Source: Pagrus major (Eukaryota; Chordata; Actinopteri; Spariformes; Sparidae). Taken from it: a stretch of DNA of 64,000 nt. The stretch is taken from contig NC_133233.1 in NCBI RefSeq assembly GCF_040436345.1, positions 9,567,381-9,631,380 on the forward strand. The letters are read 5' to 3'. This document shows, piece after piece, positions 10,210 through 28,459 of this stretch. The first letter of the stretch is position 1, and each line of letters starts with the position of its first letter. A program made the position numbers and the translations under genes. Under the pieces are notes generated by a model that saw only the letters and a list, made by a program, of their open reading frames with translations, made no database searches and was not told where the DNA came from.

Positions 10210-10280
<71 letters not shown>

Positions 10281-10352
10281 TATATATAGATATAGATATA
10301 TATATATATATATATAGATATATATATATATACATATGTATGTATATATATC
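10191..10352 (+). repeat. Long (TA)n microsatellite, about 160 bp
   Basis: A TA run with a few AAA and AGA interruptions, ending in TACATATGTATG. Its antisense reading gives a poly-Ile/Tyr frame that is not a gene. Confidence 0.97.
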
Positions 10353-12092
10353 TCCTCAGGACTAAACTCTCTGTCATGATCATGATGTCAAATCCCTGCT
10401 ATGCATCACTATTGCACAATGCTGTTTGTGTGCATTCCCACGTGAAAGGGAAAAGTGCAGAGATCAGTGATAAATTCCTTCCTGTCAAGCGTTGATTTAC
10501 AGGTCAAGTCTACGCATCTGTGGGTGAATTCGTGCATGAGCGCATGTGCCGGCATGTTAAGTGTGTGAAAATGCCTGTGGTCATTTTTCATCTCTTAGAT
10601 TAGTTAGTGTCTGTGTATGTGTTTGTTACAGCGTGTATGTGTATGCATGCGGGAGTGTGAGAATATTTCCTCCCGGCCCTCGCCAAGCCGGTATCTATTT
10701 CTTCCCTCGTTACCTTTAATCTTTGATTACCATGCGGCAGTTTCCCAAAATCCTCTAACGGTTGAGTGATTTAGTGTTATTATTTTCCTGCTGTGCCCTG
10801 TCCGGGCGCTGGGCTAACTGGCACCAAGAACTGTTAATTACTTAATTATGGAGATAAGAAAATGGTCAGGAACAGAATTGGCGATGATTAATGCGAAGTC
10901 TGAGAAGGCTTTTTTTTCTCTTTCTGTCTCATTGGAATTCAGCTTTAGATCCTGCACTCGTCTATATAAACACATGCAAACACATCCACACATTTTAACT
11001 TGTTATTTTAACCTCAGATCTCTATCTCTATCTCTGCTTCCATCTCTTTTTGTCTTTTGTCTCTCGCCCATTAACATTCAATTGAAAGTGAATGGGGGGG
11101 TTGGGGGTTGGGGGGGTACATGAATAGCAACCGTAGATTCATCATGTTTTTTTCTCTCCCTTTCTCTTCGCTCATGAATTATGGAGCGCCTCCACCGGTA
11201 CATTTAGTGGAGCCGCTAGTAAATTAAATGCAGTGTGTCGTCATGCCACACAGGAGCAAAACAGGCCGAGCAGGGATACACTGGCTTGTGCTGCTGTGGC
11301 CTAAACATTTATATACCCACCCGGTGTTTCCAGGCACCACAGCCTCGCAGAAAAGCCGCAAGAAGGTTAAAAAATGTCTAACATCGCTCACAGTCAAGAA
11401 ATCAACCCAGACATTAAAAGCTATCCACAGCCAAGTGAGTCTATTCAGCATGACAGATCATGTAGTCGTATAGAAATTATGTAAGCATGATAACGGTGGA
11501 GTTATTCAGCACAGGCGATGCTGTAATGCAAAGTACAGTATTTGACCTGAAGGCAAAAGAGAAGTTATGACTGACTTTTAAATGGTACGTTTCAGACATG
11601 ATCTCCACCTCGGCTCGTGGTGCACAGACATCACACTGCTCCATATTTCTCTCCTGAAGCAGGCATGAATGGGGGTGCTGGCCCCCTTCTTGCCCCCTGA
11701 TTTATAGTGCTATGGTAGTAAAATGGCAGACTAGGATAACATGGGTGGTAATAAATGACTATAAGACAGCGACTAGCAGCTGTTAATGCTACCGCCATTA
11801 GACTGAAAAATGAAGGGCGCCAGTGATTTCGTCAGATTTATACATTTTCTCTACGCCATGCATTAGTGCATGTCATGGTAAAGTGGCAATCCATATATGA
11901 GCATTAATCGTCCACTGCAGCCAAAATATTCTGAAGGAATTTTTCAAGAAGCGAGGCCGATACTTATCGGACAGCCACAAATTAGTCCTGGAAATTGTGC
12001 TGGAAGTTCAACTAAGACTAAATTCCCTTCTTACCTTAAAGCAGGACTTGAGTGAGTTATTCATAAAGTTTCCTTCACATTACTTTGTAGTA
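10353..12092. other. No gene recognised; includes a G-rich tract
   Basis: Non-coding. 11020-11070 is pyrimidine-rich (TCTCTATCTC). The G-runs at 11094-11116 are listed separately. 11650-11830 contains a segment (GGGGGTGCTGGCCCCCTTC...) that looks like another fish repeat by memory. Confidence 0.55.
11094..11116 (+). other. G-quadruplex candidate
   Basis: Runs of 7, 5 and 7 guanines are separated by TT (11094-11100, 11103-11107, 11110-11116). The long runs allow four G-tracts. Confidence 0.8.
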
Positions 12093-12655
12093 GAGCTGCA
12101 ATTATAAGTCAATTAATCAATTTGTCGATTGATAGAAAATTGGTTGCTATTTTGATAATCAGTTAATTGTTTCAGTCATTTTTCAAGCAAAAACTTCATT
12201 GCAGCTTTTCTTTGTCTTTCATGATAGTCAACTTGAATGGCTTTCAAGTGGCAGTCCACAGCTCCACAAAGGCCCAAGAGTCCCCTTTAATTAAATCAAA
12301 GCTAATCCAATATCCAATAAAACACATTTAAATCTGCTAGATCAGCGTATTTATTTGGATCTGCATTCAATTGTACTCACTCATAATTACCAGTCAACTG
12401 AATAGGCCTGATTTGTTTCATCAACATTCATGCATTTTCCCTGAGAAATGAACAAAATTGTTGAAAAAATAGTCTATGTGAGGAGAAATTCCTGGATCCG
12501 TCCCTTTATCCGGATCCGCACCAAAAGTTAATGAGGTCCATTCTGGGCTGAGACCCAGCCTCCATCCAGGTTTTGTGTCATCCTGCTGACAAACCAACAA
12601 ATCAAAGGTAATGAATGAATGAAAATAATAGTTAGTTGCAGCCCTAGTTTATAAT
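12093..12655 (-). repeat. Diverged, interrupted copy of the 'GGGCTGCAACTAA' repeat
   Basis: The left end (GAGCTGCAATTATAAGTCAATTAATC...) and the right end (...ATAGTTAGTTGCAGCCCTAG) match the reverse complement of the copy at 63445-63803. The centre differs: 12490-12600 reads CTTTATCCGGATCCGCACCAAAA...ATCCTGCTGACAAACCAAC, which I recall as part of another fish repeat and may be a nested insertion. Confidence 0.7.
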
Positions 12656-13177
12656 GCACCACTTTTTGTGATGACTTTTTTCAGTAATGAGTGGTGTACT
12701 GTTGAGGAATTGCAATTTGTAATAGATACTCTGAAAATCTTCACTTGCTTGCTGTCTTACCAGGAGCTTGATGGATGGCTGATACATTAGTTTGGTCTCT
12801 ATGAGTTCAGTGAACAGACTCGATACACGTTTGCCTCGAGCATGGGCTGGAGGGTTGGGGAGGCAGCTAGTCTCTATCAGAAGAGATATGCAACTCCTGG
12901 TAACTCCAAAATTGCAGTATTTATATGTTGTGTGAGCCCCGCAGCTTTACAGTGAGGGCAGGACTGAACCAAGGCTGGCTGCTTGTCTCTAAAATGCTTA
13001 GTTTTTATTTCTACAGGTTAAATACAGAAAACATGCATGTGCTTGTGGAGGTTTTTAAATGCACCTTTGACCAAGAGAATTATTAATTAGTTTATATTAC
13101 ATTTATATCAACAATTTTATATAATTTTGCAGACTAATATATCATGAGAAATGTATTACACTTTTCAAGTTACCTGC
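12656..13177. other. No feature recognised
   Basis: Non-coding, AT-rich. Confidence 0.6.
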
Positions 13178-13440
13178 CCAACACTGGTGGAGCCACAAAA
13201 TAGAATTGTTCAAGTGAAAACAGACATTTCCAAGTGGTATTATTGTTGGTTATGCACTCCCAAGGACAACCGGATTGCTTTCCATTTTCCACAGACCAAC
13301 AACACAGGACCAAATGTGAGTGTTTTCGTTAGTTTAGTCTGCAATGGATACTTAAAAGCAGATAGAAACAGTGCCAGGCTGCAGGCCTGAATGGATGCAT
13401 TTTCCTGGGAGATTTAAGTAAATTAATCAATATCACAATT
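13178..13440 (+). repeat. Dispersed repeat A, copy 1 (partner 47445-47660)
   Basis: The segments share ACAACACAGGACCAAA, TTTCCATTTTCC/TTTTCATTTTCC, AAAGCAGATAGAAA and GCCAGGCTGC in the same order and orientation. The repeat is old, with substantial divergence and indels. It is non-coding. Confidence 0.8.
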
Positions 13441-16400
13441 GCCAATATTAATACATCGCATGAGGCTCATATATACCAGTTTGCCATTTGGCTTGACTGT
13501 AAGTGACACAGGCAATATAGCTTAAAAAACAAATGTTAAACTAAATAGTTGATAATCACTAACGTCTGCATATTATTATCAATGTCAGCCTGACCTCTGT
13601 TTTCTGGTAGGAATTATAGTGTTGCATGGCGCTCACACCCACACAGCAATGATGTAGCAAACCCTCTGTGCACCATGAAATTTTGTCTTCCACTGCTGAA
13701 ATCTCCTTTTAACTCACCCTTAATTTATGTGCCCTATGCATGTGGGGGAAACCAGTTCTGTAATGACATCCAGGCTTCGGAAATACTTTTTAAATCAAGC
13801 TAATAAGGGAAAATGTGCTTTCAGGACAAATGCCATAGAAAGATACTCCTTGTAAGAAAATGTAGACTGGTCATCAGGTGTCCATGCTACGCTCGTTGCC
13901 ATTGCTATTAGTAGCCTTGTACGGTGGTGGCGGTTTTGGAGAATAAAGAGACAGCACAGTGGCAATAATGAAAAAGGGATAGGACATGTAGGTTTGCTTT
14001 ACATGGCCAAGGACAATTAGCGGCTTCATCGAGCATGGCCAAAACAAATACCTTCCAGTCACCTCCCTCCTTCCTCATTTCCAGATGACTGGGCCCAAAT
14101 TCTTATTCAGTGTTGCAGAGGACACCAAGGAGCAATAGCTCTAGTAAGGGATGGGAAGAGCTCTAATTATGAGGGGATTGTCTCAAGTTCAATTGGCTTT
14201 GTACACGCCATTTCATGCTAAACGGACATGCGAGGTGAATTACAAGAAGCCTTTCAACTCCACAGCGCGGAGGAAAACCACAGCTTCCTGATGTTAAGTC
14301 AGACTCATAATTGAGATGTGACATCTGCGGCAAAAGACGTCATTTTCACACTTTGTTAAAGGCTGTGTGTTTAGACGCAGAAAGAGCATCTGAATTTTTG
14401 TATCTGAGCAGCAACAGAACAATCAGAGACGCTTTGATGTTCAGGAAAACAAAGTCTCGCCAATATCTTTAATGACGAACGAAAACAGTGGATTCTTTCA
14501 AACAGGCTTTTCATAGGGCAGGTATGGCCAAGTCAGAAAATCTTTATGCATTGATTAAAGGCTGTCGATGACGGTGAAACAGGCTGGATAATATTTGTGA
14601 AAAATGGTCTCTGAGAGATGACTATGAAAGCAGATGTTGGCCTTTCATCTCTGCATCTGCGTTGGCCCATTACTGGGTTTTTGTGAAAAATAATGACTGT
14701 GCCTTCCAGTAAGATGAGCACTTTTTAAGTGGACCTCATTCTTCATGACCTATATCCATTGTCCTACCCTGTCAGCAGCAGGGATAGCGCAGCCATTCAT
14801 GTCCCATACCAAATACAGAGTCAGGGATATTTTTTGCCATAAAGCACACGTGCCACTTCAGACTTGATAGTGAATATGTGCCTCCTATGAATTGTTGGAT
14901 TTGCATGAATATTTATGGAATCATAGTGGGAGTTACAGCATGTGAGGTAATTACATTACAGATAGAGAGAATGGATGTGAGTCATGGCATATTTTACAAT
15001 CTCATGTACAAATTGGCCATTGTAGTAGAGATATAAAAAGCCTCCTTGAATTAATGGCTTCCAAATGAGCTTGGTAAGCAAAGTAAAGGATTTACTTTGA
15101 ACCAAATGAACCATCTATTGTGTCGTTTTTCAGTTTTTGAGCCACGTTCCACTTTGTTTTTATATAAAGGAAAAGTAGGATAAAGTACATGCCGGAGCTG
15201 CATCCCCATATAATACCATCCTTTGTGCAGTTTGACAGGATAATGTTGCATTTGTGTGGATCACTGCTGATGATACTCATACGAGAGGGAAATCATCACT
15301 GCAAACTTCCCTCTAATGTGCCCATTACTTTATAATGACGCCAAGTGTTCAATTTCACAGTGGTGGCATGAATTTGTAATTACCACATATAGATTTCCCA
15401 GTGTTTCCTGATTGCAGGAGAAACATACTGTAGTCACTACCGCCCCGGGTCCAATAACCAGATGTGGAATAGTCTCCAGCCTGCCAGCAGCATCCCTCCC
15501 AAATGAGCTTCAGTCGGCTCCGATGGGAAGTGTTTTCCAGTTAGCTATCTTGCAGCGATCAATACTCCACCTCCTCCCATAATGTTCAGAGAAACCCAAA
15601 CTTCTAATGAGGGACTTTTGTAGCCATGTTCCCCGAGCCCCGTAATGCATGCGGTCAATATGAGAGAGGATCTGCTGGATGAACTCGAGAGGCAGGAGAG
15701 AGAGGGAGACAGAAAAAGGCGATGGCAGTGTTCAATAATAAGCACTAACAGTCTGGCAGACTGGACCTGACCCAGATACAGTTTACCTCATACTGTCTCA
15801 CTATGCTATCTCTGATTTTTCATCTTGCTTGATAAAGGGCTCTGGTTTTCTTAATCCATGCTGAGGGATGAGGTACATTATGGCGAGCCCCAGTTTGTCA
15901 TAGCCAGATTCAATTTTTGAAAAGGTTAATGGCTATGCTTGCAAAAAATCCAGGGCAAAATGTTCAGGATGAGGCCTTTCTGATCACAAATGGGCTAATA
16001 TTTGTGGTCCAGGTTTGGATGTTTCCTGATGACCTTTGTCAGAAAAGAGCTGATTAAACAGAAGACGAAGTCGATGCCATAGGCAGACAGTGCAGTTTTC
16101 AAAAGATGAAGGCCAAGTCTATAACTCTTGTTATTGCAAAAAACTTTCCCCTGCATGTCTGAAGCTGCCAGCTGAGTTGAAGGCTGCAGATTTCACGTCA
16201 GATCAGTCAAATCTGAGAGAAAATGGCAGCCAAACCATGACTCCATGGTAATCAGATACATGCAGAGATTATCTCATAGAATACAAGATGGCAAGAGTCT
16301 ACAGCAAAATGAAATTTAGCGGTGGACCGACTGACCAACATTGTGATCCCTTGAGCCAAGCTGCTAGCATAGCATACAAATGATTTGAAATGGTATTTCA

Positions 16401-19400
16401 TTATAGGGTCATGAAATCCCAGACCATTATCATTCCCAGGTAGTCAAATACCTGCATTTTGTTCACACTCCATAGTGTTTCATACAGATCCACAAGGTAC
16501 CCTGCACAAGGCTCAACTAACTCCAATGTAAACCCATCTGCTGCAATATTGAATGCTCAGGCAAGCCAGGTGACAAAATAAAAAGAGTAGCAAAAACCAG
16601 GAAGGGTGGAGGTTGGGGTTGATGGATGGGTCAAAGAAACACAGGACTTTCATCAAGGAGATGGATTTTCATGTCCGGTGCATCTGAAACCAAAGGTAAA
16701 TGTTGACTTAAGATACAGAAGTTCACCTACAGTTATAATAAGAAATACGTAACATACTGTACATAAGTAACTTATGTCACATACTTGCAGTGTACAATCA
16801 GGCCACATACAGGTAGGAAGTGGAACATCTGCCAAGCTGACGGACTGGAGTGACGTCATCTACGCCGAGCCTGAGCCGATAGCTGTAGTAAGAAGTGTGG
16901 CTGAGTACTGGATAACTAAACATGGGCCCTGTTGGGCATGATGTATGTGGCCCAAATCTAGAAATAAAAGACTTGGGCCAATAGCTATAGGTGATATGGC
17001 ACTTGTGGTGTACTTAGTAGTGTGTTGCTGGACTTGGGTCACTGCTTGTGCCGCCCTTCAACCGTATCTCTCAGACAACACTTGGCCAAGAACTATCCAC
17101 GCTCTTCTCGAGCCACAGAGATTACGATAAAAGAATTTGATAGCTGGAATGTACTTAACCAAGTAGTTTCATTGGGTACCTTTAGCCTGCGTCTGTATGA
17201 GACATGAAGGATTGGACAAAACTTTCTCACTATTCGACAACCTGAAAATGAGAACAGGTTGTAAATCCAGCGTGATGTCTTGTGGTCTTTTTTTTTTTTT
17301 ACACAGGATTAAGTAGAATAAAAGCACAGTTGCTACTAGCTGCGTCTCTACTCCGTCGTCAAGAAAGGTTGGCCGATTAATGAAAGCAAAAATCCACACT
17401 GTCATCGACTAATAGAGATTAAGTCGGTGCACCTTAGAGAGTGTCCTTTTCCACAGAATAAATGAGGAATTAACAGCTCCTTCAGACAAGGTTCCCCATC
17501 GTTGTAAATGTTAAGCTGAGTTTAATGCAGCCAGGTTGATACATTTTGCAGGTCTTAGCGTATTAAAAAGAGATTTAAATGAGCTTCGTTGATCAAACCG
17601 CTGGAAGCCTTTGTTCTCCAGCCCCATGATTTATTCAGAGACACCGCACTCGGACCATCACTATTTTCTCTCTGTCGCGTTACGGGCATGCGTTCGACGG
17701 CGGGGTTCATTTGTGTTGAGAAATGCCATCTGGCTCAGGCAGCCAGAGCTCTGTCAGAAAAGAGAAGAGAGGGAGGGGGTGGCCACAGGGGAGAAATAAT
17801 ATGTGTGTAGGTGCAGCATCTATCTATTGACCTCCGAGGGCTGCAAATGGACTACAGACGAAATTAGAATGTTTCGAAATAATCTGTCACCTCTTGGAAG
17901 TGTGAACAGCAGCCAGGAAAATATGCTCAGTGCTCAGAAAATGAATAACAGGGTCACGTTATAGCCTATTTCTTGAGATGTAGTTCAATAGGCTGTTACT
18001 TTCACACAAAGAAAATAGCATTTCTGTCTGAATGTTAACTCAATGTACTCAGTGTAAGATTCATACTCAAAATAATTGTACAGATAGCCGAATAAGGTGG
18101 AAAGCGAGGCTCTTGAAGCAGCCGTCGTAATAGTCTGTGCTACAATTCAAGCCCTTTAAAAACTCCTATGTGACACAGAGTACATCACTCTCCTGTCGGT
18201 CTTCAACGCAATAGATGATGTAAGGTAGCTCCTTTTTCTTCCCGTCTCTGTTATTACTCTTTGCCTGGCTGCCTGCCAATGGTTCGTGTAAACCACAGTT
18301 GTCCTTGCTGATGTACTTTGCTATTTGGTGTACAAACAAAAGTGACAAATCCCCTCAAGTCCAAAAAGGGCCATTATCTACTGCTTCTTATGCGGTGCAG
18401 CATCCGTCTTTTTACGACCACATTATGTGTACTCACATGAAACATGTTTGACTGAGGAATGATGAATGGCATTCGATACGAAATAGATGTGCCGAAATGT
18501 GGCAAGGACAAACAATACGGCGCTGGCCGGTATTGAGAATTTAAATCATTAATGTCGGGGCTATGTTCATGCAGCGTTGCGATCCATCACATGTCCTCTG
18601 GGAGTCATTGATTATAAAAACAAGATTATTGGTATCGGAACAGCAATGTACACTATATTACTCCTAAATACATCAGCTAGACTGTGACTGCGAAAGGAAT
18701 TGTGCAATTTTAAGCACAGCACGTAAGTTAACTTCACTGTTCATGCACGGTTCAGGTACTGAAACTGTGAGGTGACTGCTGGTTACATATGTAAAGACCA
18801 CAGGCTATGCTTACAGTGCGAACATGTCCACATGAAAATTAATTCTGGCAGCTGCTTACTTTTCATCCTGTAAACAAAGAGTATAAATCATGTCATATTG
18901 ACCAGTTAATTGCTTTTCAGCTAACTTTCATTCAGTGGAATGGGGCCTACGGAGATCTAAATACCATGTGCTCGGGTCACATTGCTATATTTGGAAATAC
19001 ATGTTCCTTTTCGGAGACCAAGTCAGGCGTATGAGAACATCATCTTTCCCTTCGACCACCCCTCCTGTTTCTATCTGTCTTTCCTCCTGAGTGATACCGT
19101 GTCTTCTGCCTCTCTGCACAGGTTAACGGAAAGTTGAGACTGAGTTCAATCAATGCTCCAAATTACCAGACGAAAGACGATGAAGCAGCCCATTACTATG
19201 GCTGACCCACTTAGGCTCTGGTCAGAAGAGCCAAACAAAGTGTTTCCATCCAGCCTTGGAAAGCCATGTTTTCAAGAGTAAAACAAGTTTTTCTCATTAC
19301 TGACCTGTCTGGCTAGGGGAAGGCTGAGAGTATCAGGCATGAGCCACGGAAAAACTTAATATCAATAGGATCAAAATACTGCCAGAGCATCGTATTAATT

Positions 19401-19640
19401 TTATTGTACTGGCTTTTCCGAGGCTATTTTTTTTTATTATGTTGAATTAAAACTTTGATACATAACATAGCTCATGTGACATAACAGCCTCTTACATCTT
19501 ATGAAGCCACAATTACAGATTTTACACATTTAACACACATCAAAACTGTAAAAACAATATGCTCCTTGAACCCTGGGTCAGGTTCTAAGCTTTTTGTGCT
19601 TTCATATGAAATCAGACATAGGTGCATATTCAAACCCTTA
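13441..19640. other. Repeat-poor non-coding block; candidate regulatory DNA
   Basis: About 6 kb with few simple repeats and no recognised transposon, apart from a GGTTGGGGTTGATGGATGGG segment near 16608 that resembles 29436-29466. It contains no coding gene by frame or motif. Words such as ATTTGCATGAATATTTAT (from 14899) and several TAATTA cores would suit conserved enhancers, but conservation cannot be judged from one sequence. Confidence 0.5.
14899..14916 (+). promoter_or_regulatory. POU octamer with overlapping AT-rich homeodomain/forkhead-like sites
   Basis: ATTTGCAT (14899-14906) is a perfect octamer, followed immediately by GAATATTTAT. In a repeat-poor stretch this is a plausible enhancer core. 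A single octamer is expected by chance every several tens of kilobases, so confidence is low. Confidence 0.3.
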
Positions 19641-19644
19641 TTAA

Positions 19645-19960
19645 TTAAGATTAAGATTGTCTTTATTTATCCCACAACGGGGAAATTCACGTTACAACAG
19701 CTCGAGGTGCAACAGTACAAGTAAGAATAAGAAAAATATGCATGGAAATATTAAATAGAAAATAAAAACACAAGATATTTACAAAAAACAATAAGATATT
19801 TACAAAAGCAAACAAGTGAGTGGAAAGTAACTGTTCATGTAGTGCTTGAGTTAAACAGTCTGATGGCTGTGGGGATGAATGATCTGCGGTAGTTACAGAT
19901 TGCCACCTTTATGTGTCTGAATTCTGAGTCTGTAAATGTTAGGGCTGAGCAGTCCAGTAA
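19645..19960 (+). repeat. Probable LINE 3' tail fragment
   Basis: TTGTCTTTATTTATCCCACAACGGGGAAATTCAC followed further on by AACAGTCTGATGGCTGTGGGGATGAATGATCTGCGG is a sequence pattern I recall from truncated non-LTR elements (L2/CR1-like) in fish. No reverse-transcriptase frame is present, so this would be a dead 5'-truncated copy. Memory-based; no partner in the window. Confidence 0.55.
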
Positions 19961-20086
19961 AGATTACATTCTTTTATATGAGAACAAGTATCATCTTTGT
20001 AAAATGTGTCGATCAATAGCCATACACGTGATGAAGGAGAATCCTCATTGGGTAGCTGACTGAACTTTATTAATTAATTCAAGTTT

Positions 20087-24600
<4,514 letters not shown>

Positions 24601-27600
24601 CCTGCAGAGAAACAGCGCAGCATCAAAGCTTGAACACAGCTGAGCAGTGGCTCTAATACTTCACCACCACCGCCCTCCAGCTCTCGTTCAGCTCAGCCCA
24701 GATCCGCTATCTCTGTTTGAGATGCGTGTTTTCATCAGCTCCCCACATGTTTACATCACATATACATCTCTCATCCGCCGAGCGTTGGCTGGAGTTTGGC
24801 ACCGACTCAGATGCAGCACCCTCCTCCCTTCAACACACAACACTCCCTCCAACAAAGAACACATTCCACCCTCCTCTTGTCAAAAGGATACCCATCTGCC
24901 CCGGAGCCAAATTCCAGCCATGTTTTCTGGGAACGTAACACTCGGCTTTAGTAAGAATCCCCTGAGAAGGCCTGGGCCTCCCCCCGCCGAGGCCAAAAAC
25001 GCTACAAATTATTGAGGGAGCAGACACTGAAGTCTTTCTTTTAACCCCTGACAGGTACCGCTGGGCTATTATCAAGATGTTAATGGAAGAGACAGAGCTG
25101 TGTGACACAACGGGGATTGGGAGGGTTTCCGAGGTGTACATCTTCAGGATGAACAGGCCTTGTTACATCAGCCATGTTTTGACATCACGCATACTTGAAT
25201 ATTCATTAAGAGACACTATCACTTAGTATCAAAACGAAGCAAATAGAGCTGATTCTGACACCAGCAACCCTCTGCGTGACACACTGGTGGATATTCAAGT
25301 CCAAATCCTTCTTTTCGTCCTGCTTTTAAAGGGCAAAAGATGGAGGGGGGAGCTCAGGAGAGAGGACGTGTACATGACACTACATTCCTCCCAGCTTTAT
25401 CAAGCAGGCATGAGAAGATGTCAGAGAGGATGCCTGAGGCTGCTCTGGTATGGTTCATTCTTATCTGCACAGATGAACCCTTCTGGCTCTGACCTGGCAA
25501 CCATCAGCCAGCTCCGATGCTGAGCACACTGAGTCTTCTAATGAAAGGAGTGCAGATCAGTAGTCGAGGCACTCACATGCTGCCACCACACATTAAGGCA
25601 GCTTTCTGTGAGGCAACAGGAAGCAATCACTCAGATTTATGTCCATAAAACCAAAGACAATTTAAATGTCACCTATCATGAATGATCTGTATTCTTTCTT
25701 CTTTTCTGTGCAGTAGTGGAAAATATCCAGGAAAATTTCCTGAAATACTGTCCTTAAGAAAACATTCAGGACACTTTTACGTTACTTGATTAGTTCCTTT
25801 ACACTTTTACTCGGCTACATTTAATTTACATCTATAAGTTTTATCTTCAAACACATGTGGTAAGCTTAAGAAATATTCTGTTCAGTATCAACTAGAGCTT
25901 CTCAGCCTTTTTGGCGTGTGACCTCTTATTTAAAAAAAGCAGTTGAAGGCTCTTGTAACAATTCAGATGAGTTGGTAGCAGTTCCTCCAAACTTCTCAGG
26001 CAGTTTCATTTAAACGTGCAGTATGCAAATATATGCAACTATGTGTTTTAATCAAAACAAAACAAAAGATGTAAGTAATGTGGGATCATGGGAGTTTGGG
26101 GTTTCATTGTTAAACAACTGCCATTGCTGATGAAAATCTATCTAACATGACTCAGGCAGAAACGTGAACGGAAATTTTATTAACGTTACATTCAGTCATG
26201 TTCCCAACTTCCTTCCTCGCTCTCTGACTCTCTCCTGGAATTTGCAGCGACAGGTGACCAATCGAAACGCAACATTTCCTTGGATAAAACACAGATTTCT
26301 CTGGGTTTGACAATTGTTGAAAACATTTGGGATAATTTAAGTACACAACTGAAAAAAGTCTATTAATTGCATCGGTTGCATTCCAATTAGATGTAACAAT
26401 GCCACCATGGATCGCCCCTAAATAAACGGTCTAGTTGTTTTCAAAAGTTTAAATGCAGAAATGTTGCATATTATATCTTTAAATAATTGTTTGAGGTGAG
26501 TTTATCTAATATGTCACCACAAAATGATGATTGGAGAAATACTTTTTTTAAAATTACAATATGAACTTATCGTATCAGAAGCAGAGCTTTTTCTTTCTTC
26601 TTTCTAATTCTTTTGTACTTTTTTTGGTGGTACTGAAACTTTAACTTCAGTAACGGATCTGAAAGCTTCACTCATTACTGATGCTGGTATTGAATTTTGA
26701 CTTTATATTTGTATTAAATGTACATTTTCAATCTAATATTATTACATAAGTTCAATGTAAAGTGTCACATTTAATGCAGTTTTTCTATCACATTGAGTCA
26801 ATATGAATACATTTAATCATTGCATACATAAACATGTTTTTCAGAAGTTTATTATTGAAGTATACATGTAAGTAATGCATTTCATATTGGTCGGATTAGA
26901 TTGAAAATGTAAGTAAAATACTTGAAATCAATGTTTTATATATTTTTTTGTGTACCCTGATATACCTGCTTCCAAGTGTTTTGAGTGATATTTTACATAA
27001 AAAGCTTCATTGTAATGTAAGCTTGTGTGAGATTTGACAGCTCCATGTTCCAATAATAATAATTTCGCTCCCCCCCGCACACACACACATCTCTCATGCA
27101 TCGCAGCACGTCAGCTCCTGCTGTAACTCAAAGGAAGGAGGCAATGAAATCATTTCCTGTTATCGCCTCACTGTTTGGTTTCCTGGCAACGCAGCAGTGA
27201 CATCGGAGAGGACAACTTCTGAGAGCCGCTTTGATCTTTGAACTTTGTTCCCTAATAACCCTCATCACGCACTGTAGATGAAACGTTAGATTAACTCCTT
27301 ACTCATAATGAAACTGTGCTTTCAGGCCAGACGCTCGTATTGATTGATATAATGAAACATTTTGTCTGTCATGGAAGTCTCAGACAGATCAATCAGCCTT
27401 GAAGCCCATTAATCATGAATATCTGACGTCCGTGGGGTCCGTCGTGATCATGTTTGCATCAACAAGCTCGTGCAGCATCTTTACCTAAAACCTCACAATG
27501 TTGGAAAAGCCACACAAAGCAATATATTCACTCATACACATGCCTTCCATGAGCCAATCTATGTTCAAAGACTAGGAACTCCACATCCATGTGAAGTCTA

Positions 27601-28459
27601 ATATAGAGGATCTATACTCAGTGTATCAATATTCTCTATCCAGACCCACTGAAAACATTGTATAGGATCAATGCATTCAGCCTCAGGCCCTGAGATGTTC
27701 TATTAACAGTTTCACACAGCCATTTAAATCAGCAGGAGGGTATCGATTCAGAGTCGTCCAGTGTATCGATGATGTTGGTTTTTATGACTGGACTGATAGT
27801 ATGAATAACACAGCAACAGTCTATTCACTGGCTCCTTTGTTGCTACAAAACTCTGTTACTAGAAATAGCATAAGGTGCAGAATGTGGAAAAAATACAGTA
27901 AAAAGTAAATAGAGGTGATAAAAAACAACATCTGATTTAATGAGGGAAGCGCAAAGGCTGGCGTTTGAGCCCATTTAGTGGAGGCTGGATTGAGACGGTG
28001 TGAATTTGGCCTTTTTTCAAGGAGAAAAGATTATAAAACTTTGTAAAGTGATGAAGTCAATTCCAATGCCAAAAAACTAACAGCAGAGCGCATTTGCTTC
28101 TGATTTACAAGGGCGAAAAGCCCCTAAAACAACATTTAGTCTATCACAAAGTGTTTAATCTTTACACTGAAACTGAGGGATACTGAAATTACTTTAGTGA
28201 TCTCTAATGGTGGGTGAAACTGTAGCCCGGGAGGATCTTCCATCAAATCGGCAAGAGAGACCACATTACTGACCACACACTGAAACTGGTGATTTATTTG
28301 AATTTCTGGGGAACTCCTACTTCAGTATTTCCACTCAATTTCAGAAGAAAATATTGCACTGCTTACAGCCTTTACATTGATCTTACATACTGTATCTGAC
28401 AGCTGCGTTAGCTATAGATAGTATTATCAGCTCCTGAATTATAATAATGCAACAAATTA
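24601..28459. other. No gene recognised
   Basis: Non-coding. 24640-25020 is relatively C-rich and gives overlapping frames of 122, 103 and 73 codons on both strands, none resembling a known protein. 25690-26960 is AT-rich; 25890-25950 (CTTCTCAGCCTTTTTGGCGTGTGACC) looks like an old repeat piece. Confidence 0.55.

Noticed and set aside
10191-10352. CRISPR-like or satellite array
   Set aside because: The periodicity is only 2 bp. There are no unique spacers and the DNA is eukaryotic.
10060-10383. 107-codon Ile/Tyr-rich minus-strand frame
   Set aside because: It is the translation of the TA microsatellite.
24647-25141. Frames of 122 codons (+) and 103 codons (-) near 24.6-25.1 kb
   Set aside because: They overlap on opposite strands, show no motif and have no splice signals linking them to other exons.
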